Of a stretch of DNA of 52,256 bases, positions 1 to 13,361 are shown in pieces. How positions within the stretch are numbered: the stretch's first letter is position 1; every line of letters begins with the position of its first letter. A program made the translations under genes and the position numbers. The notes under the pieces are model-generated. The model was given only the letters and a program-made list of their open reading frames with translations. It was not told the origin of the DNA and searched no databases. Source of the stretch: Phenylobacterium sp. (lineage in GTDB: Bacteria > Pseudomonadota > Alphaproteobacteria > Caulobacterales > Caulobacteraceae); contig JADBZH010000103.1 of the NCBI GenBank assembly GCA_020402585.1, forward strand, positions 1 to 52,256, read 5' to 3'.

Positions 1-111
1 ATTGCTCCCCCAAGGGGGAGCTGTCAGCGAAGCTGACTGAGGGGGTCAGCCGAGCCGCCGTTGACCCCCTCCGACGCGCTGCGCGCGCCACCTCCCCCTG
101 GGGGGAGGAAT
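1..111. repeat. Dispersed palindromic repeat pair (locus 1)
   Basis: Two copies of a roughly 50-base element lie back to back just downstream of ligA. One (1-48) runs from ATTGCTCCCC to GAGGGGGTCA. The other (62-111) runs from TGACCCCCTCC to GGGGAGGAAT. Each contains a C-run/G-run palindrome at one end and a second short hairpin in the middle. The same element recurs at 26706-26876 and 44699-44807, always between genes. The left copy may extend beyond the window. It looks like a REP/MITE-type intergenic element; no encoded protein is seen. Confidence 0.8.
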
Positions 112-122
112 GAGGGCGACGC

Positions 123-3915
<3,793 letters not shown>

Positions 3916-3967
3916 GGAGTGAGGTTCGCCGCGAATCGGCCGGACCGGAAGTCCGCCCGGGACCGGT

Positions 3968-4870
3968 TCAACCCGCGTCCGGACCGCTTGCGACGCTGGC
4001 CGACTGGGGCGGCAGGGTCTTGGCGGGATCCTTCAGGAACGGCAGGGGCAGCCGGCGCTTGGCCTTGCCATCCGGCGTGACCGCAGGCTGGAGATTCTTC
4101 GAGGTCAGGAGGGCGTAGGCCTCCCGGTACCAGTAGTCGCCGGGATAGTTGAAGCCCAGCACCGCGCCATTGCGCCGCGCCTCCTCCGCCAGGCCCAGGG
4201 TCAGGTTCGCCTCCACGAGACGATAGAGGGCCTCAGGCGTGTGGGTGGTGGTCTGGTAGCGCTGGATCACGGTCTGGAAGCGACCGATGGCCGCCAGCGT
4301 GTCGCCCTGGCGCAGGTAGTACCGCCCGACGGACATCTCCTTGCCGGCCAGCTGGTCGTTGACCATGTCGATCTTCAGGCGGGCGTCCGCCGCGTACTCG
4401 GTCTTCGGGAAGCGCTGGACCACGTCCCGGAGGGCGGCGAGGGCCTGGCCGGTCGAGGCCTGGTCCCGGCCCACGTCAACGATCTGGTCGAAATAGCAGA
4501 TGGCCTTCAGATAGTGCGCGTAGGCGGCCGAAGGGTTGCCTGGATAGAGCGAGAGGAAGCGGTCCGCATCGCCGATCGCCTCGGCGTACCTGCCGGCCTG
4601 GTAGTTGGCGTAGGCGGTCATGAGGATGGCCCTGCGGGACCACTCCGAATAGGGATGCTGGCGCTCGACCTCGGCGAAATAGTCGACCGCCTGGTTCCAT
4701 TGGCGGGCGTCCAGGCGGGCGGCCCCGGTGGCGAAGAGCAGCTCCACCGGGCGCTCTTCGTAGACCAGGCGGGGTTGCCGGGCCTGGCTGGCGCAACCGG
4801 AGAGGACGAGGGCGACCGCGAGGCCGGCAAGGACCGGGGCGATCCTGGATCTGGGAAGCACGGACACCAT
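3968..4870 (-). CDS. bamD: Outer membrane assembly lipoprotein BamD (ComL)
   Basis: Lipoprotein of the BAM complex, which inserts beta-barrel proteins into the outer membrane. The ATG at 4870 was chosen because it gives a clean lipoprotein signal peptide ending in LVLSGC, with the lipidated cysteine at residue 26; the open frame upstream is arginine/proline-rich shadow sequence. The 300-residue product has tetratricopeptide-like repeats (for example around YFAEVERQHPYSEW and AIGRFQTVIQRYQTT). It lies 95 bases after lpxC, an envelope-gene arrangement common in alphaproteobacteria. Confidence 0.94.
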   Translation of the reverse strand: MVSVLPRSRIAPVLAGLAVALVLSGCASQARQPRLVYEERPVELLFATGAARLDARQWNQAVDYFAEVERQHPYSEWSRRAILMTAYANYQAGRYAEAIGDADRFLSLYPGNPSAAYAHYLKAICYFDQIVDVGRDQASTGQALAALRDVVQRFPKTEYAADARLKIDMVNDQLAGKEMSVGRYYLRQGDTLAAIGRFQTVIQRYQTTTHTPEALYRLVEANLTLGLAEEARRNGAVLGFNYPGDYWYREAYALLTSKNLQPAVTPDGKAKRRLPLPFLKDPAKTLPPQSASVASGPDAG

Positions 4871-4965
4871 CACCTCAAAGGACACGCGCGCGCCCCCGCG
4901 CCTGATAGACCGAGGTTCTACACGAGCCCGCCGTCCGCGCCAACGCTCGGCGCGAAGTCTTCGGA

Positions 4966-5892
4966 TCAGACGGCCTCGGCCATCTCTTCGGCCAGGGTCC
5001 GGACGCGCCAGGCGTGCGGGGTGGCCAGCAGGGCGCGGACCAGGGCGTTGTTCAGGCCATGGCCGGCCAGGACGCCTTCGAACCGTCCGATCACCGGCGC
5101 CCCCAGGACAAAGAGGTCGCCGATAGCGTCCAGGGCCTTGTGCCGGACGAACTCGTCCGGGCGGCGCAGGCCCTCGGGGTTCATGATCTCGTCCCCGTCG
5201 ATGACCACCGCGTTGTCCATTGAACCGCCCCGGGCCAGGCCCATGGCGCGCAGGGCCTCGACCTCGTGGAGGAAGCCGAAGGTCCGGCAATCGGCGAGTT
5301 CCCGGCGGAAGGCGTCGGCGTCCATCCTCAGGTCCACCGCCTGACGGCCAATGGCCGCCGAGGTGAAGGCGATCTCGAAGGCCACCTCGAAATCCTCTGA
5401 CGGGCGCAGGGTGGCGCGCTTGTCGCCCTCGATGACCTCGACGACGTCAACGATCTCGATGAAACGCCGCGGGGCGCCCTGCGGCTGCAGCCCGGCGCGG
5501 TCCAGGCCGCGGATGAAGTCGATGGAGGAGCCGTCCATGATCGGCATTTCGGGTCCGTCGATCTCGACCAGGGCGTTGTCCACCCCGGTCATGACCAGGG
5601 CGGCCATCAGGTGCTCGATGGTCGAGACGGTGACGCCGGCGGCGTTGGTGATCACCGTGCCCAGCTGGGTCTTGCACACGGCCTCGCCGCTGACGGCGAT
5701 CCGGTTGTCCTTGTCCCGGATATCCGTCCGGACGAAGACCACGCCGGTATCCGCCGGCGCGGGAAGGAGGACGACCCTGGCCTGCTCGCCCGTGTGAACG
5801 CCAATCCCCGAAAAGCGGACGGGATTGCGGACGGTGTGCTGAAACGCGAATTCGGCCAAGACTCGAGCCTCCAGGTCACTCGGGACGGACAT
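4966..5892 (-). CDS. lpxC: UDP-3-O-acyl-N-acetylglucosamine deacetylase LpxC
   Basis: Zinc amidase catalysing the committed step of lipid A synthesis. From the chosen start (MSVPSDLEA, 308 residues), the catalytic glutamate and zinc histidine are E93-H94 in TIEHLM. The other ligands are H251 and D255 in HKALDAIGD, and the general histidine is H278 in GHGLNN. An upstream in-frame ATG would add 15 poorly conserved residues. It follows ftsZ but is separated from it by a strong hairpin terminator, so it probably has its own promoter within 5893-6000. That stretch contains a GANTC site at 5979. Confidence 0.97.
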   Translation of the reverse strand: MSVPSDLEARVLAEFAFQHTVRNPVRFSGIGVHTGEQARVVLLPAPADTGVVFVRTDIRDKDNRIAVSGEAVCKTQLGTVITNAAGVTVSTIEHLMAALVMTGVDNALVEIDGPEMPIMDGSSIDFIRGLDRAGLQPQGAPRRFIEIVDVVEVIEGDKRATLRPSEDFEVAFEIAFTSAAIGRQAVDLRMDADAFRRELADCRTFGFLHEVEALRAMGLARGGSMDNAVVIDGDEIMNPEGLRRPDEFVRHKALDAIGDLFVLGAPVIGRFEGVLAGHGLNNALVRALLATPHAWRVRTLAEEMAEAV

Positions 5893-5999
5893 ACATGCCG
5901 TCAGGGTCGAGATAGTGGGCTTGCTGCGGCGCCGCAAAACACGTTGCGTTTCGCAATGTTTCTTGGGTTAACCCCCGCGAATCCCTCGGAATTCCTTGA

Positions 6000-6034
6000 A
6001 ACGAAAAGGGCCCGCCGGTGAGGCCGGCGGGCCC
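6000..6034 (-). terminator. Rho-independent terminator after ftsZ
   Basis: A perfect 11-bp stem (arms 6008-6018 and 6024-6034, GGGCCCGCCGG and its complement) with a 5-base loop is followed, on the minus strand, by TTTTCGT. It lies 27 bases beyond the ftsZ stop and should end the dcw transcript before lpxC. Confidence 0.9.
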
Positions 6035-6061
6035 GTCTTCTCAGAGGAAACGGGTCGAGAC

Positions 6062-7621
6062 CTAGTTGGCCAGCCGGCGCAGGAAGGTCGGGATCTCGAG
6101 GTTGTCGCCTTCAGGGGCGGGCGCCTCGCCGGGCGCCTCAGCCGGCAGGGCGCCGCCGGCGCGGGGAGAAGCCGCCGCGGGCGGGGGGTCGATCCGGGCC
6201 GGACGCTTCTGACCCCAGAGGCGGAAACCCGATGAACGAGGCTGGGGCGGCGTGGAGGCGATGGAATTGGGGAAGATTCCGTCGACGTCGTCATCACTCG
6301 CGACACTCGGATCAACGATCTTCTTGATGGTGGGCTCGATCGGCCGGATGGCCGGCGCGGGATCAGCGACAGCCTCCACGGGTGCGGCGACCTGACTGGC
6401 GGCGGCGAGCAGGTCGCCTTGCTCCGGGGCCAGGAAGTCCGGCCCCACGGAAGCCCGGTCGTCAAACAGGGGAGGCTCGAAGACGGGAGCCGTCGGCGGC
6501 GTGAAGGCGGCCCGGACGGGCTCAGGCGCCGCCGGGGCGGGTTCCGCCGCCCGCGCGAACTCAGGCGCCAGGGAAGCCGCGACATTGTCCGCAAAGCGGA
6601 TCGGCGGCGGCTGGGCCACGGTGCGCGCCGGACGCGGCTCGATGACGGACATGGAGGCCCCGTCCATCCCGGTGGCGACCACGGAGACCCGGATGCGCCC
6701 TTCCAGGCTCGGGTCGAAGGCCGCGCCGAAGATGATGTTGCCCTCGGGGTCGACCTGTTCGGAGATGGCGTTCGCCGCCTCATCGACCTCCAGCAGGGTC
6801 ATGTCGAGGCCGCCGGTGACGTTGACGAGCACGGCCTTGGCGCCGCGCAGGGAGACTTCGTCGAGAAGCGGGTTCTGGATGGCGTTGTTGGCGGCCATCA
6901 GGGCGCGGTCCTCGCCCTCGGCCTCACCGGTGCCCATCATCGCCTTGCCCATCTCGGTCATGACCGTACGGACGTCGGCGAAGTCGAGATTGATCAGGCC
7001 GGGCAGGACCATCAGGTCGGTGATGGAGCGCACGCCCGAGTGCAGGACCTGGTCGGCCATGCCGAAGGCTTCGGCGAAGGTCGTCCGCTCGTTGGCGACG
7101 CGGAACAGGTTCTGGTTCGGGATGACGATCAGGGTGTCGACATAGCGCTGCAGCTCGGAGATCCCGCTGTCGGCCAGGCGCATCCGGTGCCGGCCCTCGA
7201 AATGGAAGGGCTTGGTCACCACGCCCACCGTCAGTATGCCGCGCTCGCGGGCCGCCTTGGCGATGATCGGGGCCGCGCCAGTCCCGGTGCCGCCGCCCAT
7301 GCCGGCGGTGATGAAGACCATGTGGGCGCCGTCGAGGTGCTCGCCGATCTCGGGGATGGATTCCTCAGCGGCGCTCATGCCGACCTCGGGGTGGGCGCCC
7401 GCGCCCAATCCCTGGGTGACGGTGACCCCCAGCTGGATGCGGCGGTCGGTCTTGGAGAAGGCCAGCTGCTGGGCGTCCGTATTGGCGACCACAAACTCGA
7501 CGCCCTCCAGGCCGGCGTCGATCATGTTGTTGACGGCGTTCCCGCCGGCGCCTCCCACGCCGAAAACGACAATGCGCGGCTTGAGTTCGGTCGCGCGCGG
7601 CGCGGAAAGTGCAATTGCCAT
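6062..7621 (-). CDS. ftsZ: Cell division GTPase FtsZ
   Basis: Tubulin homologue that polymerises into the Z ring. The start at 7621 gives an N terminus [10 protein letters not shown] matching Caulobacter-type FtsZ, with GAGGGG upstream as ribosome site; the longer frame is not credible. The nucleotide-binding loop GGAGGNAV is at about 23-30 and the tubulin signature GGGTGTGA at about 109-116. The T7 loop follows at [11 protein letters not shown]. After the globular domain (about 320 residues) comes a long Pro/Ala-rich linker and the conserved C-terminal peptide [11 protein letters not shown], which binds FtsA and other partners. At 519 residues it is long, as in Caulobacterales. It has its own promoter region with CtrA and GANTC motifs. 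Confidence 0.98.
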   Translation of the reverse strand: MAIALSAPRATELKPRIVVFGVGGAGGNAVNNMIDAGLEGVEFVVANTDAQQLAFSKTDRRIQLGVTVTQGLGAGAHPEVGMSAAEESIPEIGEHLDGAHMVFITAGMGGGTGTGAAPIIAKAARERGILTVGVVTKPFHFEGRHRMRLADSGISELQRYVDTLIVIPNQNLFRVANERTTFAEAFGMADQVLHSGVRSITDLMVLPGLINLDFADVRTVMTEMGKAMMGTGEAEGEDRALMAANNAIQNPLLDEVSLRGAKAVLVNVTGGLDMTLLEVDEAANAISEQVDPEGNIIFGAAFDPSLEGRIRVSVVATGMDGASMSVIEPRPARTVAQPPPIRFADNVAASLAPEFARAAEPAPAAPEPVRAAFTPPTAPVFEPPLFDDRASVGPDFLAPEQGDLLAAASQVAAPVEAVADPAPAIRPIEPTIKKIVDPSVASDDDVDGIFPNSIASTPPQPRSSGFRLWGQKRPARIDPPPAAASPRAGGALPAEAPGEAPAPEGDNLEIPTFLRRLAN

Positions 7622-7716
7622 GAGACCCCTCGCGTGCTCCGTCAGGTTGACCGCGTCCACACTGAAAACCCAGGCGAACCGGTCCGACGACAAGGTTAAT
7701 GGTGACCCTGACGCCC

Positions 7717-7731
7717 TTAATTCGGGGTTAA
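7717..7731 (-). promoter_or_regulatory. CtrA binding site in the ftsZ promoter
   Basis: A perfect TTAA-N7-TTAA (TTAA at 7717-7720 and 7728-7731) lies 96-110 bases before the ftsZ ATG. In Caulobacter, CtrA is known to bind and repress the ftsZ promoter, so the position and sequence agree with family knowledge. Confidence 0.8.
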
Positions 7732-7742
7732 TTGCTTAGCCC

Positions 7743-7747
7743 GAGTC
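7743..7747. promoter_or_regulatory. CcrM methylation site (GANTC) in the ftsZ promoter
   Basis: GAGTC lies 12 bases upstream of the CtrA site. GANTC methylation by CcrM, read by GcrA, is known to stimulate ftsZ transcription in Caulobacter. Function here is inferred from position. Confidence 0.6.
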
Positions 7748-7778
7748 GGAGGGTCGTCGAGGCTCAGACGTGCATTCC

Positions 7779-7787
7779 TGTGCACAA
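7779..7787 (-). promoter_or_regulatory. Possible DnaA box before ftsZ
   Basis: The minus strand reads TTGTGCACA, one mismatch from the TTATNCACA consensus. DnaA stimulates ftsZ in Caulobacter, but a single near-match is weak evidence. Confidence 0.35.
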
Positions 7788-7825
7788 AATCGACGGTTTT
7801 GCGACGGACGGAGAAGGTCCGGCGC

Positions 7826-9145
7826 TCAGAGGTTGTCGCGCAGCCAGACCGCCGCCCGGATCACGGGATTCGTCCGGGCGTCCAGGGGCTCCCGGCGAAC
7901 GCCGAAATTGACCAGGGCGCGGGCCGGCACCGCCTCACGGGGACCGAAGGCGGACCTCTGAAGGACTCCGGCGGCGGCGCAGAAGGCCGGCCCGGAGGCG
8001 GCGTCCGCCAGGTGCGGGACCCGGCGCGGACGACCCAGGCGAACCGGCCGGTCGAAGACGCGCAGGGCGACTTCGCGGACCCCGGCCAGCTGGCTGGCGC
8101 CGCCGGTCAGGATCAGTCCGGCGCCCGGCTCGACAGGAACGCCCGAAGCCCTCAGCCGGTCGCGGAGCAGTTCCATGGTCTCCTCGACGCGGGGGGCGAT
8201 GATGCCCTTGAGCAGGGACCGGGGCGCAATGACAGGTCCCGCGCCGGCGTCGTCCCCGCGGGGCGGCGCCTCGATCATTTCCTTGTCCTCGTTGGCCGAA
8301 GCGATGGCCGAGCCGTGCAGCGTCTTGATCCGCTCAGCGCCCGCCCATGAGGTGGAGAGCCCCCGGGCGATGTCGGCGGTCACGTGCTGCCCGCCCACCG
8401 GAACGGTCTCCACGTGCACCAGGCTGCCGCCGGCGAAGACGGCGGCGGAGGTGGACCCGCCCCCCATGTCGATACAGACCGCGCCAAGGTCCATCTCGTC
8501 CTCCTCGAGGGCGGCGAGGGCCGAGACGAAGGGCGCCGCGGCGACGCCCTCGAAGGTCAGGTGGGCCCGCTCGACGCAGGTGGCCAGGACCCGGTAGGCG
8601 GCCTCGGCGATGGTCACCACCAGCAGCTCGACCCCCAGGGTGCGGCCAAACATCTGGCGCGGATCGCGGATGCCGGACTGGGCGTCGACCGACCAGGAGA
8701 CCGGGAGGATGTGGATGGCCTTCCGCTCCTGGAGCTTGAGCTGGGCCATGGCCGAGCGGATCGCCCGCGCCAGGTCCTCGTCCGAGATCGGGCGCGCGCC
8801 CAGGGACACCCTGCCGGCGACACGGCGGCCCGTCAGCTGTCCGCCTGCCGTGGTGACGGTCACCCCCTGCACCCGGACCTCGGCCATGCTCTCGGCGCGC
8901 TCGACCGCCTGGGCCACGGCCTCGGAGGCCTCGTCGATGTTGATGATCGCCCCGTTCCTGACGCCGCGCGACTGCACGTGGGCGACACCGGAGGCTGTGA
9001 GGGTGCGGTCCACCCGCCGGACGCCATCCGGCTTCATGATGAAGCAGGCGACCTTGCTGGCGCCCAGGTCGACGGCCGCGGTCACGTGGGGCCGCCCCAG
9101 GGCCACCTTCAGTCCGTCCCGCGACTCCCGACTCGCTTCAAGCAT
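7826..9145 (-). CDS. ftsA: Cell division protein FtsA
   Basis: Actin-like ATPase that anchors FtsZ filaments to the membrane through a C-terminal amphipathic helix and recruits later divisome proteins. The start MLEASRESRDG at 9145 gives 439 residues and begins 19 bases after the ftsQ stop. The phosphate-1 motif AAVDLGASKVACFI is near residue 23 and the family-typical VDIGGGST-like motif appears as CIDMGGGSTS. The C terminus (AVWLRDNL) fits an amphipathic membrane helix. It forms a ftsQ-ftsA pair and is followed by the ftsZ promoter. Confidence 0.96.
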   Translation of the reverse strand: MLEASRESRDGLKVALGRPHVTAAVDLGASKVACFIMKPDGVRRVDRTLTASGVAHVQSRGVRNGAIINIDEASEAVAQAVERAESMAEVRVQGVTVTTAGGQLTGRRVAGRVSLGARPISDEDLARAIRSAMAQLKLQERKAIHILPVSWSVDAQSGIRDPRQMFGRTLGVELLVVTIAEAAYRVLATCVERAHLTFEGVAAAPFVSALAALEEDEMDLGAVCIDMGGGSTSAAVFAGGSLVHVETVPVGGQHVTADIARGLSTSWAGAERIKTLHGSAIASANEDKEMIEAPPRGDDAGAGPVIAPRSLLKGIIAPRVEETMELLRDRLRASGVPVEPGAGLILTGGASQLAGVREVALRVFDRPVRLGRPRRVPHLADAASGPAFCAAAGVLQRSAFGPREAVPARALVNFGVRREPLDARTNPVIRAAVWLRDNL

Positions 9146-9164
9146 GGTCACAGGACACCCCCAA

Positions 9165-10052
9165 TCATCCCCTCGCCTCGACCTCAGGAGCCCCGGCGTC
9201 TGAAACCGGCAGCGCGACGCCCGGCCTCGGCCGGATAGCCACCGCCTCCGGGACGCGGAGGTCCAGGCGATCAAAGCCGATCTTCATCAGGCCTGAGGCG
9301 CGATCCAGGTCATCGAGCCGGCGCAGGGCCGCAGCCTCCCCTTCTGCGGGAAGCAGGATCACGCCGCCGGACCGAAGCCGGAGGTCCCAGCGGCGCTGGT
9401 CCACGCGGACGAGGGCCTCGACCTGGGACATCACCGCCGGGCGGCGGCTCAGCTCCAGCAAGAGGTCGGCTGCGCCCGTATTGGCGCCGGGCCCCACCAC
9501 GAGGGGCAGACTGGTGAAGCGGGCGGGGTCGGCCTCCGGAATCGGCGCGCCGCGGACGTCGATGACCTGACGGCGGCCGTCGACCTGCCAGACGGCGAGC
9601 TGGCGGCGCTCCACCACCTGGATCAGCAGGGTGTCCGGCAGGAGACGCACCACCCGCACGTCGTGGACCCAGCCGACCGATTCGATCCGGCGTCGGACGT
9701 CGTTGAGGTCCAGGCCCGCCAGGGGCTGGTCCTTGTAAAGGCCGGCGGCCCTCAGGATGTCGGCGGTGGCGAGGGGCGAGGCGCCCTTGACCCTGACGGC
9801 GGCGAGACGGAAACCAGCGTCGGCCAGGCGGGAGTTGACGTCGGCGCCGACGGCGGTCGCCAACCGGGCGCCCCGCTCGCCCGTCGCAAGGATGAGCAGC
9901 AGGGCGGCGACGATCACGCCAAGGGCCGCCAGGAGGATGGCCGTCGCGGAGAGCCCGCCCTCGGGCGCAGCCGTCCGGCCCCGGGCTGCGGCCTGCGCCG
10001 CGCCCTGTCCGGTCGGCCTAGCCGACGATCCTCCCCGCATGGCCGCGGGCAT
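9165..10052 (-). CDS. ftsQ: Cell division protein FtsQ
   Basis: Bitopic inner-membrane divisome protein linking FtsL/FtsB to the rest of the machinery. It has a short cytoplasmic N terminus, one membrane segment at about 36-57, a POTRA domain (about 77-150, [13 protein letters not shown] onward) and a beta domain. The first ATG is at 10052; a second at 10040 (MRGGSSARP) is equally plausible. Either way the gene begins inside the end of ddl (overlap 23-35 bases). A CtrA-like site lies about 130-155 bases upstream, within ddl. Confidence 0.93.
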   Translation of the reverse strand: MPAAMRGGSSARPTGQGAAQAAARGRTAAPEGGLSATAILLAALGVIVAALLLILATGERGARLATAVGADVNSRLADAGFRLAAVRVKGASPLATADILRAAGLYKDQPLAGLDLNDVRRRIESVGWVHDVRVVRLLPDTLLIQVVERRQLAVWQVDGRRQVIDVRGAPIPEADPARFTSLPLVVGPGANTGAADLLLELSRRPAVMSQVEALVRVDQRRWDLRLRSGGVILLPAEGEAAALRRLDDLDRASGLMKIGFDRLDLRVPEAVAIRPRPGVALPVSDAGAPEVEARG

Positions 10053-10977
10053 GGGCGTCCTCCGTCATCCAGAGCACCAGTTGATCGAACGCCACACCCA
10101 CCGCGGCGGCCTGCTCGGGGACGAGTGAGGTCGGCGTCATGCCGGGCTGCGTGTTCAACTCAAGGAGAACCAGAATGTCGTTAACGTCGTCATAACGAAG
10201 ATCAGATCGCGTCACGCCGGCACAACCCAAGGCGGCGTGAGCGGCCTCGGCCATCCGCAGGGCGCGCTCAGTCGCCGCCGCGGGAATCCGGGCCGGAAGA
10301 ATGTGAACCGACCCGCCTTCGGCGTACTTCGCCTCATAGTCGTAGAACCCGCTCGCCGGGACGATTTCGGTTACCATCATGGCGCGGCCATCCATCACGC
10401 CGACCGCCAGCTCCAGCCCGGGGATGTAGGGTTCAATCAGGACCTGGTCGCCCAGGGCCCAGTCCTCGGCGGCGATGGCCTCCGGGGGCGAATTGGCGCC
10501 GGCCCCGACAATGAAGACGCCGACAGACGAGCCCTCGGCATTGGGCTTGATCACATAGGGCGGCGGCAGGACATGACCCGCCGCCGCCTCGCGACGGTCG
10601 TACAGTCCACCGCCGGGCACTGTCACACCGGCCGCCGCCAGCACCGCCTTGGCGCGGGTCTTGTCCATGGCCAGAGCCGAGGCCAGGACGCCAGAATGGG
10701 TATAGGGCAGGCCCAGGGTTTCGAGCACGCCCTGGACGCAGCCATCCTCGCCCCAGGACCCATGCAGGGCGTTGAAACAGACGTCTGGATTAAGCCGGGA
10801 CACGACCTGCGCCAGGTCGCGGCCGGCGTCGACCCGGCTGACCCGCGCGCCAAGCCGCTCGAGGGCGTCGGCGCAGGCGGCCCCCGAGACAAGGCTCACC
10901 TCCCGCTCAGACGACAGGCCGCCCAGGAGGACGGCGACATGGCGCCCGGCCAGGGGTCGGGAATCAGCATCCGGCAT
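10018..10977 (-). CDS. ddl: D-alanine--D-alanine ligase
   Basis: Makes the D-Ala-D-Ala dipeptide that MurF adds to the peptidoglycan precursor. The 319 residues show the ATP-grasp ligase pattern: N-terminal [24 protein letters not shown], the [14 protein letters not shown]-binding loop, and the C-terminal ELNTQPGMT metal and D-Ala binding motif. It lies 54 bases after murB and its 3' end overlaps ftsQ. The segment encoding VNDI also carries the candidate CtrA site for the ftsQ promoter. Confidence 0.97.
   Translation of the reverse strand: MPDADSRPLAGRHVAVLLGGLSSEREVSLVSGAACADALERLGARVSRVDAGRDLAQVVSRLNPDVCFNALHGSWGEDGCVQGVLETLGLPYTHSGVLASALAMDKTRAKAVLAAAGVTVPGGGLYDRREAAAGHVLPPPYVIKPNAEGSSVGVFIVGAGANSPPEAIAAEDWALGDQVLIEPYIPGLELAVGVMDGRAMMVTEIVPASGFYDYEAKYAEGGSVHILPARIPAAATERALRMAEAAHAALGCAGVTRSDLRYDDVNDILVLLELNTQPGMTPTSLVPEQAAAVGVAFDQLVLWMTEDAHARGHAGRIVG
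10181..10195 (-). promoter_or_regulatory. CtrA-like site inside ddl, before ftsQ
   Basis: The plus strand reads TTAA-N7-ATAA, one base from the full CtrA consensus, about 130-155 bases before the ftsQ start. In Caulobacter the ftsQA promoter lies within the end of ddl and is CtrA-activated, so the location is right. The sequence is also coding, so chance is possible. Confidence 0.45.
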
Positions 10978-11031
10978 GGGCGCGCTCCTCTCGAAAGGCG
11001 GGGCCGGGCCTCGCGCGGACGGCGGGCCCTG

Positions 11032-11949
11032 TCAAGCCGCGCCAGCAGGGCGGCCGATCCGCCGGATCTCCCAGTCGAGCCGGACGCCGGTCTGCGCCTC
11101 GACGTCGGCGCGCACCCGCTCCCCCAGGCCCTCAAGGTCCGCCGCTGTCGCTTCCCCGGTGTTGATCAGGAAGTTGGCGTGCTGGGGAGAGAACATGGCC
11201 CCGCCGAAGGCCCGACCCCGCCAGCCGGCGGCGTCCACCAGCTTCCAGGCGGAATGGCCCTCGGGGTTCTTGAAGGTCGACCCGCCCGTCTTCTCGCGGA
11301 TCGGCTGGCTGGACTCCCGCCGGGCGGTGATCTCGTCCATCCGGGCGGTGATGGCCTCAGGGTCGTCGGGCCGGCCCTCGAACAGGCCGGCGGTAAAGAC
11401 CAGATCGCCGGCGGCGGCCCGGGCGCAGCGCCGGTAGCTGAAGCCCATCTCTGAAGCCGGGATCTGGACGATGCGGCCATCCCGGGTCACGGCCCGGGCC
11501 TCGACGAGGACGTCGGCGGTCTCGGCGCCATAGCAGCCGGCGTTCATGACCAGGGCCCCGCCCACCGAGCCCGGCACGCCCCGGTAGAAATCCAGCCCGG
11601 CCAGACCGGCCGCGGCGGCCTCCCGGGCCAGATGGGCGTCGAGGGCGCCGGCGCCGGCGAGGATCCGCCGCTCGCCCACCCTCTCAATGCCCGCAAACGC
11701 CCGGCCGGCGAGGCGGATCACCACCCCCTCGACGCCGCCATCGCGCACCAGGGTGTTGGAGCCGACCCCCAGGGGGGTCACGGGAACGGCAGGGTCGAGG
11801 CCCGCCAGGAAGGCGGCGAGGTCCGCCTCGTCCGCCGGCAGGAAGAGCACGTCCGCCGGTCCGCCGACCCGAAGCCAGGTGAAGGGCGCCAGGGGCTCGC
11901 TCCGCAGGACCCGCCCGCGCACCTCCGGCAACCGGTCCCGCCAGGTCAC
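11032..11949 (-). CDS. murB: UDP-N-acetylenolpyruvoylglucosamine reductase MurB
   Basis: FAD-dependent reductase that turns UDP-GlcNAc-enolpyruvate into UDP-MurNAc with NADPH. The 305 residues contain the FAD-binding [11 protein letters not shown] and [12 protein letters not shown] segments, [17 protein letters not shown], the SYRR arginine pair (about 173-174) and the proton-donating serine S224 in GSTFKNPEG. Length and motifs fit the short (type II, Bacillus-like) MurB class usual in alphaproteobacteria. Its start overlaps the murC stop by 4 bases (ATGA). Confidence 0.97.
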   Translation of the reverse strand: MTWRDRLPEVRGRVLRSEPLAPFTWLRVGGPADVLFLPADEADLAAFLAGLDPAVPVTPLGVGSNTLVRDGGVEGVVIRLAGRAFAGIERVGERRILAGAGALDAHLAREAAAAGLAGLDFYRGVPGSVGGALVMNAGCYGAETADVLVEARAVTRDGRIVQIPASEMGFSYRRCARAAAGDLVFTAGLFEGRPDDPEAITARMDEITARRESSQPIREKTGGSTFKNPEGHSAWKLVDAAGWRGRAFGGAMFSPQHANFLINTGEATAADLEGLGERVRADVEAQTGVRLDWEIRRIGRPAGAA

Positions 11950-13361
11950 GGGGCCAGGGCCTCGAGCTGGCCCGGCAGGGCGTAGGCCCAGGCGGTGATG
12001 TCGCCGGCGCCCAGGCAGACCACCAGGTCGCCGGACGTGGTCTCCGCCTTGACCAGGGCGGCCAGGGCGTCCGGACCGGAAAGGGGCAGGACACGACGGT
12101 GGCCGTGGCGGCGCAGGCCCTCCACCAGGTCGTCCCGGCTGGCGCCCGGAATCGGTGTCTCGCCGGCGGCGTAGACGTCGGAGACGATCACCGTGTCGGC
12201 GTCGTTGAAGCAGGAGCAGAAGTCCTGGAACAGGTCCTTCAGGCGCGAATACCTGTGCGGCTGGACGACGGCCACGACCCGGCCGCTGGTGACGGCCCTG
12301 GCCGCCTTCAGGACGGCGGCGATCTCCACGGGATGGTGGCCGTAGTCGTCGATGACCCGGACGCCGCCGGCGACGCCCGTGGTGGTGAACCGCCGCCGCA
12401 CGCCGCCAAAACCGGCGAGGCCCTTGCGCACGCCCTCTTCGCCCACGCCCAGTTCGCGGGCCACGGCGATGGCCGCCAGGGCGTTGAGCACGTTGTGGTG
12501 GCCGGCCATGGGCAGGTGCAGACCCTCCCAGCGCAGGGCGGGGGCGTCATGGGGTCGGATCACGGCGTCGAAGCGGCAGCCATCGGGACCCATCTCGATC
12601 CGCTCGGCGCGGACCTCGGCCTGGGGGTTGACCCCGTAGGTGACCAGTCGCCGGTTCTCCACCCGCGCCGCCAGGGCCTGGACCTCCGGGTGATCGGTGC
12701 AGACCGCCGCGAAACCGTAGAAGGGCGTGCTCTCGACAAACTCGCGAAAGGCCCGGCGGACGGCGTCGAAGGAACCGTAGTGGTCCAGGTGTTCCGGATC
12801 GATGTTGGTGACGATGGCGCAGGTGGCGCGCAGCTTCAGGAAGGTGCCGTCGGACTCGTCGGCCTCCACCACCATCCAGTCGCCCTGCCCGACCTTGGCG
12901 TTGGCGCCGTAGGCGTTGATGATCCCGCCGTTGATCACCGTGGGGTCCAGGCCGCCGGCGTCCAGCAGGGCCGCCACCATGGAGGTGGTGGTGGTCTTGC
13001 CATGGGTCCCGCCGACCGCCACCGAGAACTGCAGGCGCATGAGCTCGGCCAGCATCTCGGCCCTGCGCACCAGGGGCAGGCGGCGGGCGCGGGCCTCGAC
13101 CAGCTCGGGGTTCTCGGGCCGGATGGCTGTGGAATAGACCACGGCTGAGGCCCCTTCGAGGTTCTGCGGGTCCTGGCCGATGAAGATCCGCGCACCCAGC
13201 TTTTCCAGCCTCTCGGTGTTGGCGCTGGCGCGGGCGTCGGAGCCCTGAACCGTATAGCCCACCCGCAGCATGATCTCGGCGATGCCGCTCATGCCGATGC
13301 CGCCGATGCCCACGAAGTGTACGGGGCCCAGGTCAAAGGGCGTGGGCCTGCGCCGGTTCAT
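11946..13361 (-). CDS. murC: UDP-N-acetylmuramate--L-alanine ligase MurC
   Basis: ATP-dependent ligase adding L-Ala to UDP-MurNAc, first of the Mur ligases. The 471 residues begin with the UDP-binding loop [13 protein letters not shown] (about 17-29), followed by the ATP loop GTHGKTTT at 118-125. The central Mur-ligase pattern [11 protein letters not shown] and the C-terminal [10 protein letters not shown] motif are present. It overlaps murG and murB by 4 bases each, so translation is probably coupled. Confidence 0.98.
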   Translation of the reverse strand: MNRRRPTPFDLGPVHFVGIGGIGMSGIAEIMLRVGYTVQGSDARASANTERLEKLGARIFIGQDPQNLEGASAVVYSTAIRPENPELVEARARRLPLVRRAEMLAELMRLQFSVAVGGTHGKTTTTSMVAALLDAGGLDPTVINGGIINAYGANAKVGQGDWMVVEADESDGTFLKLRATCAIVTNIDPEHLDHYGSFDAVRRAFREFVESTPFYGFAAVCTDHPEVQALAARVENRRLVTYGVNPQAEVRAERIEMGPDGCRFDAVIRPHDAPALRWEGLHLPMAGHHNVLNALAAIAVARELGVGEEGVRKGLAGFGGVRRRFTTTGVAGGVRVIDDYGHHPVEIAAVLKAARAVTSGRVVAVVQPHRYSRLKDLFQDFCSCFNDADTVIVSDVYAAGETPIPGASRDDLVEGLRRHGHRRVLPLSGPDALAALVKAETTSGDLVVCLGAGDITAWAYALPGQLEALAP

